A stretch of 64,000 bases of DNA, taken from NCBI GenBank assembly GCA_029782365.1, contig JAKOUW010000016.1, forward strand, positions 1 through 64,000, read 5' to 3'. This DNA is from Chloroflexota bacterium. Lineage in GTDB: Bacteria > Chloroflexota > Anaerolineae > Anaerolineales > UBA4823. Shown here in pieces: positions 25,399 through 34,135 of the stretch (the stretch's first letter is position 1; each line of letters starts with the position of its first letter). Both the position numbers and the translations under genes were made by a program. Under the pieces are notes generated by a model. It ran no database searches and was not told the origin of the DNA. It saw nothing but the letters and a program-made list of their open reading frames with translations.

Positions 25399-26181
25399 TT
25401 AACCTATATAAACCTCTACCCGCTCTCCATCCGCTGAATCGTTGACGTGGATATACAAGGGCGCTTCGGGAGAGGTCTTTTCTAATGACATAATCAAATT
25501 TGCCAGGCTCGCCTGATCCAATTCCGGGGTGCGAATATGAAATATGCGGACCGCCCAGGCCGCCAGGCGGAGGGGCAAGGGCATGCTGATGAAGATCCGT
25601 TGCGGCGTTTCACCCGGCTGCCGGTGGACGCGCACATGCAGCCAGCGGGCCCTGCGGCTTGACCAGGCCAACGCCATAATCGTCACCCCGAATAAAAAAG
25701 GGAACCAGGTGCAAGCAAACCAAAAACCAAAGCCGCCGCTGCGCCACGCCAAATACATGAGCGTTGCACCAATAACGGTCACTGCCACACCTGCCCATAA
25801 TGGGAAACGCCACCAACTGCGAAATTCTCCGATTGCAGAATCCTGCTCAGCGGTTGGCGGCTTGTTACCTGGCAGGCTTTCGGCATATTCACCTGCCTGG
25901 CTGCCTGCAGATTGTTCTTCTTCGGGCAACTCAGGGGCAGCAGAGGATGCTGGCGGCAGGGTTTCCACTAGAACGGCGGCAGGTTGGACCGGCGCTGCCG
26001 GGATTTCACCTACCGGCAAATCAGTTTCAGGCATCCCCTCCACCAGTGCCTCCTCAACTGCCGATTCGGCCCCAGGGCTTGCTTCATCGAGGGCGGCAAG
26101 CAGGCTGATGGCTTGTTCAGCACTGATTTTGCCGCTTTCCAACATCCCTAAAATCAACTGCCGTTCATCTTGAGGAGCCAT
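25399..26181 (-). CDS. Membrane protein with N-terminal SHOCT-like motif
   Basis: 260 residues from the ATG at 26181, which overlaps the upstream stop as ATGA (the codon before it is TTG). N-terminal motif DERQLILGMLESGKISAEQA; then an acidic, Ala/Pro-rich linker (40-115); two membrane segments (about 130-165: WAGVAVTVIGATLMYLAW and FWFACTWFPFLFGVTIMALA); then a C-terminal domain related to the 125-residue downstream protein (ADGERVEVYIG). It could anchor the cytoplasmic partners of this module to the membrane. Confidence 0.75.
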   Translation of the reverse strand: MAPQDERQLILGMLESGKISAEQAISLLAALDEASPGAESAVEEALVEGMPETDLPVGEIPAAPVQPAAVLVETLPPASSAAPELPEEEQSAGSQAGEYAESLPGNKPPTAEQDSAIGEFRSWWRFPLWAGVAVTVIGATLMYLAWRSGGFGFWFACTWFPFLFGVTIMALAWSSRRARWLHVRVHRQPGETPQRIFISMPLPLRLAAWAVRIFHIRTPELDQASLANLIMSLEKTSPEAPLYIHVNDSADGERVEVYIG

Positions 26182-27572
26182 CAAATATCCTTTCCTTCTA
26201 AGGCTGCCAGGAGTTTTTCGGCCTGTTCGAGTGAAATTTTCTTTTCCTTCAACATACGCAAAACAACCAGACGCTCATCGTCACTGACCAGGTTCTCAAC
26301 TTCAGGCGTAGACGGCGCCCTTGGCGCCGAAGGCGGGACAGGAGGCATGGGTGGGCGCGACGGCATAGGTGGTATGGGGGGTATGGGAGGCATGGGTGGG
26401 CGAGAAGACTCTGGCATGTTAAAACCAAAACTCCAACCCCGGCGCTCTCGGTTCTGGGCGCGCTGCTCTGCCTGGCGAGCGCGCTGCTCTGCCTGGCGGG
26501 CGCGCTGTTCCACCCGCTGCTGGACGGCTGCCATTTTTCGTTCCAGACGCTCCTGGGCCAGGCGCATCTTTTCTTGCGCGCGCTGCGCAGCGCGTTCGCT
26601 GGCCTCACGCGCCCGCTGCTGGACGCGCTCTGCTTGTTCTTGGGTTAGGCCGCTCATCGAGATGTGATCGGTCAGGTGTGACAGGTGGTTCTCCAACTGC
26701 CGCTCAAGCATTTCCATTTGCGCTTCGATCTGGCGAGTAACCTGGTCGGCGATGGCATCGGCTGAGTCTGCCGCAGCATTGGCTGCGCCTACCTCATCGA
26801 AATTCTCAAAATGAAAATCGAAGTCGAATTGGGGCTCTTCCGGATTAAGATTTACATTTCCATTGGCTTCCAACTCAATCCTGGCTTCGCCTTCACCCAT
26901 CGTGAACGAATACGGCGCCCGCGGCGCCCCGCTCATGCCCGGCAGATTAGCGCTGATTTTTGCCGCTTTGCGAATTTCAACCTGTGCGCTGGCATCTTCA
27001 GAGATCATCCAGGTCAGGTTTCCGCCAGCTTTGAGCGCGTAACGCTGGTCGCCTTCCGGCTCGCAGCGCATGATGAGATTGCCGTTGGCGCTGGCTTCCA
27101 CACCTCCGGTGACTTCATCGATCGTCAAGTTGCCGCCGACAAAACTGATCTTCAGATGGCCTTCGACGTTTCGAATGGTTGCATTGCTGTCAATCCGTTC
27201 GGCTTCCAAATCGCCTTCGATCGAGCGCGCTTCAAGGTTTCCGTAAACATTCTGAATCTTAACCGTCCCCAGGTTGCGCACCGACAGGTTGCCGTGGATT
27301 GTGCCCAGGCTGATCGCGCCTTCGATGCCTTTGATGGTCACATCGCCGTAAGATTGGCTGATTTCAAGGGTCGTGGACGGCGGGACACGCACCACGCAGT
27401 TGGACAGGCAGCGAATATTAATCTCTGAGCCGTTCTGCTCCACTTTCAGATCATCAGGGGAATCTGGTTTGACCAGCACATGGTCGTCATCATCTCCCCT
27501 AAGTTTCAATTCGCCGTGAACTTCCAGGGTAACATGCGGTCTATCGCTTACTTCATAAATGAATTTGTCCAT
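26181..27572 (-). CDS. DUF4097 protein with coiled coil, proline-rich linker and SHOCT-like tail
   Basis: 463 residues. Residues 1-230 form a beta-repeat of the DUF4097 type (ISLGTIHGNLSVRNLGTVKI, VYGNLEARSIEGDLEAERI). Residues 275-385 are a strongly charged coiled coil with RARQAEQRARQAEQRAQ repeats. A linker of repeated PPMPP/PPIPP units follows (about 395-425), then the shared motif DDERLVVLRMLKEKKISLEQ. No signal peptide. The DUF2089 gene lies 2 nt upstream. The architecture suggests a scaffold that binds partners through its C-terminal motif and coiled coil. Confidence 0.8.
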   Translation of the reverse strand: MDKFIYEVSDRPHVTLEVHGELKLRGDDDDHVLVKPDSPDDLKVEQNGSEINIRCLSNCVVRVPPSTTLEISQSYGDVTIKGIEGAISLGTIHGNLSVRNLGTVKIQNVYGNLEARSIEGDLEAERIDSNATIRNVEGHLKISFVGGNLTIDEVTGGVEASANGNLIMRCEPEGDQRYALKAGGNLTWMISEDASAQVEIRKAAKISANLPGMSGAPRAPYSFTMGEGEARIELEANGNVNLNPEEPQFDFDFHFENFDEVGAANAAADSADAIADQVTRQIEAQMEMLERQLENHLSHLTDHISMSGLTQEQAERVQQRAREASERAAQRAQEKMRLAQERLERKMAAVQQRVEQRARQAEQRARQAEQRAQNRERRGWSFGFNMPESSRPPMPPIPPIPPMPSRPPMPPVPPSAPRAPSTPEVENLVSDDERLVVLRMLKEKKISLEQAEKLLAALEGKDI

Positions 27573-27574
27573 GA

Positions 27575-28009
27575 TTACACTTCACTTTCTGCCAGTAAAC
27601 GCATAGCTTCTTCGGCGCTGATACTCCCCGAGTCGAGCTGCTCCAGGATAGTCAGGCGGCGCTCTTCGGTAATGCCTGAGGCAGCTTCTTCGTTTTTATC
27701 CGGCTCATAACCCAGGTCGCGTATGACCTCATCCAGCCGGTTGCGAATGGTAGGATAGGAAAGGCCTAAAATGGCCTCCATATTCTTTATTTTGCCTTCA
27801 CAACGCACGAATGTTTCGATAAAAGCCAACTGCTCGGGCTGCAAACGGGCTACAAAGCGTTCAACAAACCCTTGTTGGTCGGTGGAAAGCGGGGAAGCCC
27901 CGCTGGTCATAAACCGGCCTTCGATTTGAGTATCACATTCACGGCAGGTCAGGTGGGTTACCACCAGCTCGCCATGACAAAATGGACAAACTGCAGGCAA
28001 TGCATTCAT
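27575..28009 (-). CDS. DUF2089-family regulator with SHOCT-like tail
   Basis: 144 residues. The N-terminal zinc ribbon (CPFCHGELVVTHLTCRECDT), the FIETFVRCEGKIKNMEAILG helix and the SYPTIRNRLDEVIRDLGYEP helix-turn-helix-like segment are the DUF2089 signature. Uncommonly it continues into the same motif as its neighbours (EERRLTILEQLDSGSISAEE). It heads the operon behind a clear promoter and has a strong AAGGAAGGTG ribosome site 7 nt before the ATG. It is probably the transcription regulator of this stress module, with its tail linking it to the other members. Confidence 0.85.
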   Translation of the reverse strand: MNALPAVCPFCHGELVVTHLTCRECDTQIEGRFMTSGASPLSTDQQGFVERFVARLQPEQLAFIETFVRCEGKIKNMEAILGLSYPTIRNRLDEVIRDLGYEPDKNEEAASGITEERRLTILEQLDSGSISAEEAMRLLAESEV

Positions 28010-28061
28010 AGCAACACCTTCCTTGAGATAGATTTGACCGACCAGCTTTCTGGTTACTTAT

Positions 28062-28089
28062 ATATTATCATTATTTTTTATATTGTCAA
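28062..28089 (-). promoter_or_regulatory. Promoter of the DUF2089/DUF4097 operon
   Basis: TTGACA (28084-28089) and TAATAT (28062-28067) on the minus strand with a 16-nt spacer, in a very AT-rich stretch (28030-28190). Predicted leader is about 45 nt. Confidence 0.65.
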
Positions 28090-28192
28090 TAGAAGATTGA
28101 ATAAAATTAAAGTTAATATCAATAAATTTGAAATAATATTTTACTTTTTGATCAAAAAGGTATAGCCAATTGTAACTGCTCTATCTTTTTGA

Positions 28193-29104
28193 TTAACTCC
28201 GGGCTGCCAGGGCCAGGAAAACATCCTCCAGGGTCGGCTCCACTCTTTCAATGCGCGTTGCCAGTCCACCGGCTGCTGCAATGGCTCCTGCCAGGTCCTG
28301 GTCACTGGATTGAAACGGCGTGATGGCGCGCAAATGATCGCCGGTCAGGCCGGCGCGCAATACACACGAACACTTTTCCAGGGCAGATAGGGAGAGTAGA
28401 AGGGGTTGGGCATAAACATCCCAGGCCTGCCCCGGCAGCGCGTTCTCTTTGAGAGCCGTTGGTTTGTCCAGGGCTAACAGCTTACCATCCCGCATGATGC
28501 CGACGCGGCCGCAATACTCGGCTTCATCCATGTAATGGGTGGTCACCAGCACCGTCACCCCGGTTTCAACGACCCGGTATATCAAGTCCCAAAAAGCGCG
28601 CCGGGCAGTCGGATCCACACCGCTGGTGGGCTCATCCAGGAACAACAGCCTGGGGTGGTGCACAATGGCCGTAGCCAGCGCGACTCGCTGGCGCCATCCT
28701 GTGGAGATCTGCCCGACCCGCTGGCGCTCTTGACCTGTCAGATCGACCAATGTCAGCACGTCCGCCAGCCGGTTAGGATCCTTCACGCCGTACACGCCTG
28801 CATAAAATTGTAAGTTTTCGAGCACCGTCAATTCATTATAAAGAGCAAATTTTTGTGACATGTAACCGGATTGGGCGCGCACCTGCTCCGATTGGCGGTA
28901 ACAGTCAAAATCAAACACCCGGGCGCTGCCCGACGTGGGATGGAGCAAACCAAGCAGCATCCGAATCGTGGTCGTTTTTCCTGAGCCGTTCGGCCCCAGG
29001 TAACCGACCACTTCGCCGCGCTGAACTTCAAATGATACTTTATCCACCGCCACAAAATCGCCGAAGCGCTTGGTGAGATCGTGCACTTCAATAACACTGG
29101 TCAT
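28193..29104 (-). CDS. ABC transporter ATP-binding protein (second ATPase of efflux operon)
   Basis: 303 residues. Walker A GPNGSGKTT, signature variant ISTGWRQRVALA (family usual LSGGQ), Walker B LLFLDEPTSGVDP, H-loop TTHYMDEAE. The start overlaps the stop of the first ATPase gene (ATGA). In the enterobacterial YbhGFSR pump the two ATPase halves are one fused YbhF polypeptide; here they appear as two coupled genes. The altered signature suggests one asymmetric ATP site. Last gene of the TetR-controlled operon. Confidence 0.88.
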   Translation of the reverse strand: MTSVIEVHDLTKRFGDFVAVDKVSFEVQRGEVVGYLGPNGSGKTTTIRMLLGLLHPTSGSARVFDFDCYRQSEQVRAQSGYMSQKFALYNELTVLENLQFYAGVYGVKDPNRLADVLTLVDLTGQERQRVGQISTGWRQRVALATAIVHHPRLLFLDEPTSGVDPTARRAFWDLIYRVVETGVTVLVTTHYMDEAEYCGRVGIMRDGKLLALDKPTALKENALPGQAWDVYAQPLLLSLSALEKCSCVLRAGLTGDHLRAITPFQSSDQDLAGAIAAAGGLATRIERVEPTLEDVFLALAARS

Positions 29105-30042
29105 GCTTCTGTTTCCATCAGGCTGATAAACACATCTTCCAGTTGAGGCGGCACCACCCGCACCAGGGTTGCCTGGCCGCCGCGGTCTGGGATCGAGCTC
29201 GCCAGGCGGCGCATGGCTGCTTCCACCTGATCTGACTGGCAGCGCAGGTGCAAACGATCGCCGAACATTTGGGCATTTTCCACCCCTGGATCGTCCCTGG
29301 CAATAGCCCGCAGCAGCGGTAGTGGGGAACCGCGCACCTCGATGATCCTCCCTTCCAACAGGCTGCGCAGGGCTTCTGGCGTGTCCTCGACCAACAATTT
29401 GCCCTGGCGCAAAAAACCTACTCGATGACAGCGGGCGGCTTCATCCATGTACGGCGTGCTGACCAACACAGCGATTTTCTCCTCCTGCGCCAGGCGGATG
29501 ATCAACTGCCAGAAATCCTGGCGCGTCACCGGATCCACACCGGTGGTCGGTTCATCAAGTAATAAGACGTGCGGGCGGTGCACCAGTGCGACCGCCAAAC
29601 CCAGCTTTTGTTTCATCCCACCGGATAAAAACCCTGCCCGTCGGTTGATAAAACTGTCTAACCCCACAAAAGCCAGTATTTCCATGCAGCGTGGCTGCCA
29701 ATCACGCGCTGGCAGGCCGCGCACTTCGGCGAAGAAGCGCAGGTTTTCCAGAACTGTCAAATCCTCGTAAAGCGAGAAACGCTGCGGCAGGTAACCGATC
29801 TGAGCGCGGGCAGCCTCCAGCTGTTTGTCAAGGTGGTAGCCAGCGATTTCAATGGAAGGCTTCGCATCCGGATGGCCGTGGCTGGGAGACAGCGCGCCAC
29901 ACAGCAGGCGAATGGCAGTCGTTTTGCCGGCGCCATCCGGGCCAACCAGGCCGTAGATTTCGCCGTCGGCGATGAATAGATTCAGATCATCAACGGCAAG
30001 GCGATCGCCAAATGCTTTTCTAAGATGCCGGGCTTCAATCAT
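29101..30042 (-). CDS. ABC transporter ATP-binding protein (first ATPase of efflux operon)
   Basis: 313 residues. Walker A GPDGAGKTT, canonical-like signature FLSGGMKQKLGLA, Walker B LLLDEPTTGVDP, and a VSTPYMDEA loop where the usual switch histidine (STH) is replaced by proline. Twenty nt after the HlyD gene. The C-terminal 90 residues form a regulatory extension. Together with the next ATPase it equals a split YbhF. Confidence 0.88.
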   Translation of the reverse strand: MIEARHLRKAFGDRLAVDDLNLFIADGEIYGLVGPDGAGKTTAIRLLCGALSPSHGHPDAKPSIEIAGYHLDKQLEAARAQIGYLPQRFSLYEDLTVLENLRFFAEVRGLPARDWQPRCMEILAFVGLDSFINRRAGFLSGGMKQKLGLAVALVHRPHVLLLDEPTTGVDPVTRQDFWQLIIRLAQEEKIAVLVSTPYMDEAARCHRVGFLRQGKLLVEDTPEALRSLLEGRIIEVRGSPLPLLRAIARDDPGVENAQMFGDRLHLRCQSDQVEAAMRRLASSIPDRGGQATLVRVVPPQLEDVFISLMETEA

Positions 30043-30062
30043 CTGCTACCTTCTTCAGGAAT

Positions 30063-31211
30063 TTACGGCTTCTGACCAAAATTGACATCCGCAGGCATGC
30101 CAGGCTTCAGCTTGTTCTCGGGGTTCTCGACTGCCAGCTTGACGGCAAAGACGGTGGTGCGCCGGCCCTCGCCAGTCTGCACATTGCGCGGCGTGAACTC
30201 TGCCTGGTCGGCAATGTGGATCACTGTGGCGGAAAAGTTCTGGCCTGGGAACGAGTCAACGGTCAGCGCAGCAGTCTGGCCGAGTTGGATCTGGCCATAG
30301 CGGTCTTCGGGCACAAAGACGGTAATCGACAGGTCATTGACCTGCGCCAGGATCAGCAAAGTGGCCCCGGGAGAGACTACCTCGCCGGGCTGGACCGTGC
30401 GCGCCAAGACAACGCCATCGATCGGGGCGGTGATAGTCAACTTGGCGATCTGCACATCCAAAACAGCCAGCGCAGCCTGGGCGTTTTCCACTTGAGCGGA
30501 GGCGGCCTGGGCCTGCGCGGCCGCAGCCTGGGCCTGGTTCTGGGAGGCGCTGACCTGGGCGGCAGCCGAGCGCGCCTGCGCATCGGCTGCATCCACCTGC
30601 TCTGGCCGCGCGCCGGCCCTGGCCAGGTCAAACTGCGCCTGGGCGTTGTTCAAGGTTGCCTTGGCCTGGTCGAGCTGTGCTTTCAGCGCTTTGCCCTGGG
30701 TCGTGTCTTGCACCGCGCTCGAAAGAGCATCATAACTGTCTTGCGCAGCGTCAACAGCCAGTTGAGCCTTATCCACCACGGTTTGAGCAACTTTTAGCTG
30801 TTCTGACGAAGGTCCGGCTTTTAGCAAGTCCAGGTTGGCCTGCGCGGCATCCGCGACCGCCTTGACTGCCTGCAGAGCAGCTTGAGCGGCGGCAGCCGCC
30901 GCTTCGGCAGCCTGGCGGTTGGCTTCGGCGACGTGCACAGCCGCCACAGCCTGGCCTCGCTGGGCAGTGAGCAGTGAGCTGTCTTGCTTGATGAGGATGT
31001 CGCCGGATTTCACCATCTGGCCCTCATCGAAGGCGACCTGGCTAACTTTTCCAGCCAGTTCTGCGCTGATGTGGACCTGGGTGGCTTCGATGGTGCCGGA
31101 GGCGCTCAGAGAGCTTGTTTCGGCCGCTGAGCCCTGGCTAAAGTACCAAATCGCTGCCAGGAGCGCCAGAATGATGATGACGGGGGCAATTTTACGCGGG
31201 TTGGGATGCAT
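30063..31211 (-). CDS. HlyD/YbhG-family periplasmic adaptor
   Basis: 382 residues from the ATG at 31211, 5 nt after GGAGG (an upstream in-frame start adds 22 unlikely residues). One N-terminal membrane segment (IAPVIIILALLAAIWYFS), a biotinyl-lipoyl half motif (GTIEATQVHISAELAGKVSQ), a long alanine-rich alpha-hairpin (about 90-240) and the second half motif (ITAPIDGVVLARTVQPGEVV). The adaptor would connect the ABC-2 permease to export across the envelope. An outer-membrane partner is not encoded nearby, fitting a monoderm cell. Confidence 0.9.
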   Translation of the reverse strand: MHPNPRKIAPVIIILALLAAIWYFSQGSAAETSSLSASGTIEATQVHISAELAGKVSQVAFDEGQMVKSGDILIKQDSSLLTAQRGQAVAAVHVAEANRQAAEAAAAAAQAALQAVKAVADAAQANLDLLKAGPSSEQLKVAQTVVDKAQLAVDAAQDSYDALSSAVQDTTQGKALKAQLDQAKATLNNAQAQFDLARAGARPEQVDAADAQARSAAAQVSASQNQAQAAAAQAQAASAQVENAQAALAVLDVQIAKLTITAPIDGVVLARTVQPGEVVSPGATLLILAQVNDLSITVFVPEDRYGQIQLGQTAALTVDSFPGQNFSATVIHIADQAEFTPRNVQTGEGRRTTVFAVKLAVENPENKLKPGMPADVNFGQKP

Positions 31212-31242
31212 AGGACCTCCAAAAATGATCGACTGATGAGGG

Positions 31243-32376
31243 CTAATCGAGGCGCTTGCGGAAACGAAGTGCAGCAATGGTGATCAAAGCAAGACCGAAA
31301 ATTGCCAGCGCGATGATATCTTGCTGCAAAGCCTGGATGTTGGTGCCTTTCAACATTAAGGACCGGATGATGGTCAGGTAATAGCGCAGCGGCATTAAGT
31401 AAGAGAAGTAACGCAGCACAGCCGGCATGGCGTCCAAGGGGAAAAAGAAGCCAGAGAGAAAGATGCCAGGCAACATAGTCATCCAGACCGTCAACATAGC
31501 CTCCTGCTGCGTATTGGCAAAGGTGGAAGCCAGCAAACCGATGCCCAGGCTGGTGAGCAAGAACAAGCCCGAAAGCGCAAGGATCAGCCACAACTCGCCG
31601 CGGATGGGCACTTTGAACCACCAGTGACCGGCAAAAAGCACCTCTAACGTATTGAAGAACGCCAGAATCACGTATGGCACAATCTTCCCGACCACCAGCT
31701 CCCATGAGCGAATAGGGGTGACGATGAGCTGCTCGATCGTTCCGCGTTCACGCTCGCGCACCACAGCAGTGGCTGTCAGGATCGATGTCAGGGCAAATAA
31801 AATCATGCCGATCACACCCGGGATCATAAAATAGTTGCTGACCAGGTCAGGGTTATACCAGACCTGTGTGCGCGCCTCGAGAGGTGGAGTCAGGCTGGTA
31901 ACCTGGCTGCGCCGCGCCAGACGCTCAGCCATCAATTGCGTGGAATACTTCTGGGCGATAAATTGAGCGGCGGATAGGGCAGTCGAAGCGACTGTCGGAT
32001 CGGAGCCATCCAATACAATCGCGATTTGGGCGACGCCCTGCCCGGCGACCTGCCGCGAGTAATCGGGCGGGATAATTAAACCGGCGCGCGCCTGACCTGA
32101 ATCCACCAGGCTGCGCAACTGCGCTTCAGAGTCGATATCATAAGCGATGCGAAAATAATCGGCTGCCCGGTAGGCGTCCAACAGCTGCCGGGCAGCCGGG
32201 CCGCGATCTTGATCCAAAACGGCTAACGGGACATTGCGCACATCGTTATTCGCCGCATAACCCAGCAGGAAAAGCTGCACAAGGGGGATCACCAACACCA
32301 GCACCAGCGTGCGTGGGTCGCGCAATATCTGCAAAAATTCCTTACGGATGAGTGAGGTCAGGCGAGAGTTTATCAT
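31243..32376 (-). CDS. ABC-2 permease (YhhJ/YbhS-like)
   Basis: 377 residues. N-terminal cytoplasmic stretch LIRKEFLQILRDPRTLVLVL, first membrane helix, a large external loop (VLDQDRGPAARQLLDAYRAA to the FMIPGVIGMILFALT segment) and five more helices, with RERERGTIEQLIVTP, the hallmark of drug-efflux ABC-2 permeases. Its start lies inside the end of the TetR gene (35-nt overlap). Only one permease is present although two ATPases are encoded, so it may act as a homodimer. Confidence 0.9.
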   Translation of the reverse strand: MINSRLTSLIRKEFLQILRDPRTLVLVLVIPLVQLFLLGYAANNDVRNVPLAVLDQDRGPAARQLLDAYRAADYFRIAYDIDSEAQLRSLVDSGQARAGLIIPPDYSRQVAGQGVAQIAIVLDGSDPTVASTALSAAQFIAQKYSTQLMAERLARRSQVTSLTPPLEARTQVWYNPDLVSNYFMIPGVIGMILFALTSILTATAVVRERERGTIEQLIVTPIRSWELVVGKIVPYVILAFFNTLEVLFAGHWWFKVPIRGELWLILALSGLFLLTSLGIGLLASTFANTQQEAMLTVWMTMLPGIFLSGFFFPLDAMPAVLRYFSYLMPLRYYLTIIRSLMLKGTNIQALQQDIIALAIFGLALITIAALRFRKRLD

Positions 32377-32983
32377 GTTGGTTGCCTCTGGTTAAAATAC
32401 CATGGAGATAAATATCGACGAACATATCGACCACGTTGTCTGGCATACCCGGTATTGGGAAATTTTGAAGCGCCATATCCGTCAGAACGTAAGACATCAG
32501 CAAACCTAAGAATGCGCGCATGCGCACTGGCGCGGGTATCGGATGCAGTTCCCCGGGCCAATCCTCAAAGCGTTGTGCCAGGGCTACAATCCTGGGCACA
32601 AAGTCGGCTACCAGGCTTTCAATATGGGCGGCTTTCAGCTCCACCATTTCAATAAAAATCAGGCTAAAAAATTCCTTGCGTTCATTCAGGTGCTCGATGA
32701 ACTGGTGAGCGGCCTGGCGCACAAAATCCTCCGCGCAGGCTGCCTGCAGATCTTCAATCGCTGGCAGCAACCTGGTGAGAGGGTGGTATTCGTATAGCAC
32801 TTCAACAAAAAGGCTCTCTTTGCTGGCGAAATGATTGTATATTCCCCCCAGGGCAATGCCAGCCGCCTCGGCGACCTGGCGCATGGACGTGCCGTGGTAA
32901 CCCTGGTTGATAAACAAACGATAGGCTACCCGAGTGATTTCGGCGCGGGTTTGGTCAGCGTGTGAACGGGAAAGATCGGCCAT
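32342..32983 (-). CDS. TetR-family repressor of the efflux operon
   Basis: 213 residues from the ATG at 32983, after AGGAG. The N-terminal helix-turn-helix is typical (ITRVAYRLFINQGYHGTSMR, then QVAEAAGIALGGIYNHFASK). The C-terminal ligand domain is unclassified. It heads its own operon behind a promoter with an 18-bp palindrome, so autorepression relieved by a toxic ligand is likely. Confidence 0.92.
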   Translation of the reverse strand: MADLSRSHADQTRAEITRVAYRLFINQGYHGTSMRQVAEAAGIALGGIYNHFASKESLFVEVLYEYHPLTRLLPAIEDLQAACAEDFVRQAAHQFIEHLNERKEFFSLIFIEMVELKAAHIESLVADFVPRIVALAQRFEDWPGELHPIPAPVRMRAFLGLLMSYVLTDMALQNFPIPGMPDNVVDMFVDIYLHGILTRGNQHDKLSPDLTHP

Positions 32984-32991
32984 AGCACTCC

Positions 32992-33009
32992 TGAACGAAC
33001 GTTCGTTCA
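32992..33009 (-). promoter_or_regulatory. TetR operator, perfect 18-bp palindrome
   Basis: TGAACGAACGTTCGTTCA reads the same on both strands. It lies directly between the promoter -10 element and the ribosome site of the TetR gene, where a bound repressor would block initiation. Confidence 0.88.
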
Positions 33010-33011
33010 CT

Positions 33012-33040
33012 ACAATACACCCGATTGCCCCACGTGTCAA
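33012..33040 (-). promoter_or_regulatory. Promoter of the TetR efflux operon
   Basis: TTGACA (33035-33040), 17-nt spacer, TATTGT (33012-33017) on the minus strand, immediately followed by the operator. Confidence 0.8.
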
Positions 33041-33058
33041 TGCACAGATCAGTCTTTT

Positions 33059-33421
33059 TTACTCCGCCAAGGCCCTGTCTGTCCTGGCCGCCATGATGAA
33101 ATCATTGCGGTGCAGACCGCCAATGATGTGCGTCCACCAGGAGACACGGACTCGCCCCCACTCGGTCAGGATTGCCGGGTGGTGACCAGCCTGCTCGGCC
33201 AATTTGCCAACCCGGATAGTGAAAGACAGGGCCTGGGCAAAATTGCTAAAAACAAAAACCCGCTCCAGGCGGGCTATTCCATCCTCTTCCACAACTTGCC
33301 AGTCTGGCAGGCGCGCCAGCAGGCTGGCTATTTCCTCAGGCGCAGCCGGCGGCGTTCCTTTGCGGCAGGCTGTGCAGTGCTGGCCAGCCAGGCTCGCCGT
33401 ATCTGCGATGTTATTTTCCAT
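33059..33421 (-). CDS. Pterin-4a-carbinolamine dehydratase
   Basis: 120 residues from the ATG at 33421, which overlaps the upstream gene by 11 nt. The active-site pattern is intact: EQAGHHPAI and VSWWTHIIGGLHRNDFIMA. A short N-terminal segment with two cysteines (HCTACRKG) is typical of bacterial forms. The enzyme dehydrates 4a-hydroxytetrahydropterin after aromatic amino acid hydroxylation, but in many bacteria without that hydroxylase it serves in pterin, possibly molybdopterin, metabolism. No hydroxylase gene is in the window. Confidence 0.9.
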   Translation of the reverse strand: MENNIADTASLAGQHCTACRKGTPPAAPEEIASLLARLPDWQVVEEDGIARLERVFVFSNFAQALSFTIRVGKLAEQAGHHPAILTEWGRVRVSWWTHIIGGLHRNDFIMAARTDRALAE

Positions 33422-33635
33422 CTCCCAGCGCGGCGATCTCACGTAACAGGCCGAAAAGCAAGAATCCCAGCTTGACGCCTTCGCGCGCTTTGATCTCAGG
33501 GGCGGTATTGTCACGCTCAGCGCGCTGGATCAGCAGGTAAGCGGCGATCAAACCCGCTGCCAGGCCGACCGCTCCGCCGACCAACAACACTTTCGGTTTC
33601 CAATCTTCCCCGTTACGCATGATTTCAGTGTTCAT
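33411..33635 (-). CDS. Small one-TM membrane protein
   Basis: 74 residues from the ATG at 33635 (GTG at 33641 is an alternative). One membrane segment (VLLVGGAVGLAAGLIAAYLL) and a short charged C-terminal part. No recognised family. It sits 12 nt after another small membrane protein gene and overlaps the dehydratase gene, so all three form one unit. Confidence 0.65.
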   Translation of the reverse strand: MNTEIMRNGEDWKPKVLLVGGAVGLAAGLIAAYLLIQRAERDNTAPEIKAREGVKLGFLLFGLLREIAALGDGK

Positions 33636-33647
33636 TACCACAGCCTC

Positions 33648-34112
33648 TTAAGAAGATTTTGAACGGCGGCCCAAGGTGACCACCTGGCGCCGCAGTTCAC
33701 GCGCCGCGGCAGACGCGCCGCCCGCCTGGATGAACGGCTTGACTGCCCGGTCGCATACCTGGCGCACCCTCACGTGCAAGCGCAAGAAAAAATCCTGCAC
33801 CAGGCGGGCGTAAGGCGGCAGTACCTGGATTAACTTAAATATACCAAACGCCAGGCCGCCCACCAGTACCAGCATGACCAACGAGCCAATGACAATCGGC
33901 GGCGAGAGCCAGATCAGCGAGACATCCGCCCATCGGCTCACTTCCGGATTGCCAACGGCCGCCGACCAGACTACCAGCGCTGTCATCCCAACACAAACCA
34001 GGGTACAAAGCACCAGGGGGACGGTAATTTGCCAGAACACTTCACGCTTATGAGCGGCATGTGTCAATGGATTGCGCGGCGGTGGGATAAATTTGCGGGG
34101 CGACTGGGTCAT
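33648..34112 (-). CDS. Two-TM membrane protein of unknown function
   Basis: 154 residues: a basic N-terminus, two membrane segments (VFWQITVPLVLCTLVCVGMT; PPIVIGSLVMLVLVGGLAF) and a cytoplasmic basic C-terminal tail. No recognised domain. First gene of the three-gene unit with the small membrane protein and the pterin dehydratase. Confidence 0.65.
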   Translation of the reverse strand: MTQSPRKFIPPPRNPLTHAAHKREVFWQITVPLVLCTLVCVGMTALVVWSAAVGNPEVSRWADVSLIWLSPPIVIGSLVMLVLVGGLAFGIFKLIQVLPPYARLVQDFFLRLHVRVRQVCDRAVKPFIQAGGASAAARELRRQVVTLGRRSKSS

Positions 34113-34135
34113 AATTCTATTCTAACACAAATGGG

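Noticed and set aside
26170..26667. Plus-strand frame with repeated GGMGG and ARCSAWR units
   Set aside because: It is the reverse of the proline-rich linker and coiled coil in the DUF4097 gene.
28193..33040. LolCDE or MacB-type exporter
   Set aside because: The permease has the ABC-2/YhhJ signature and not the FtsX-like fold.
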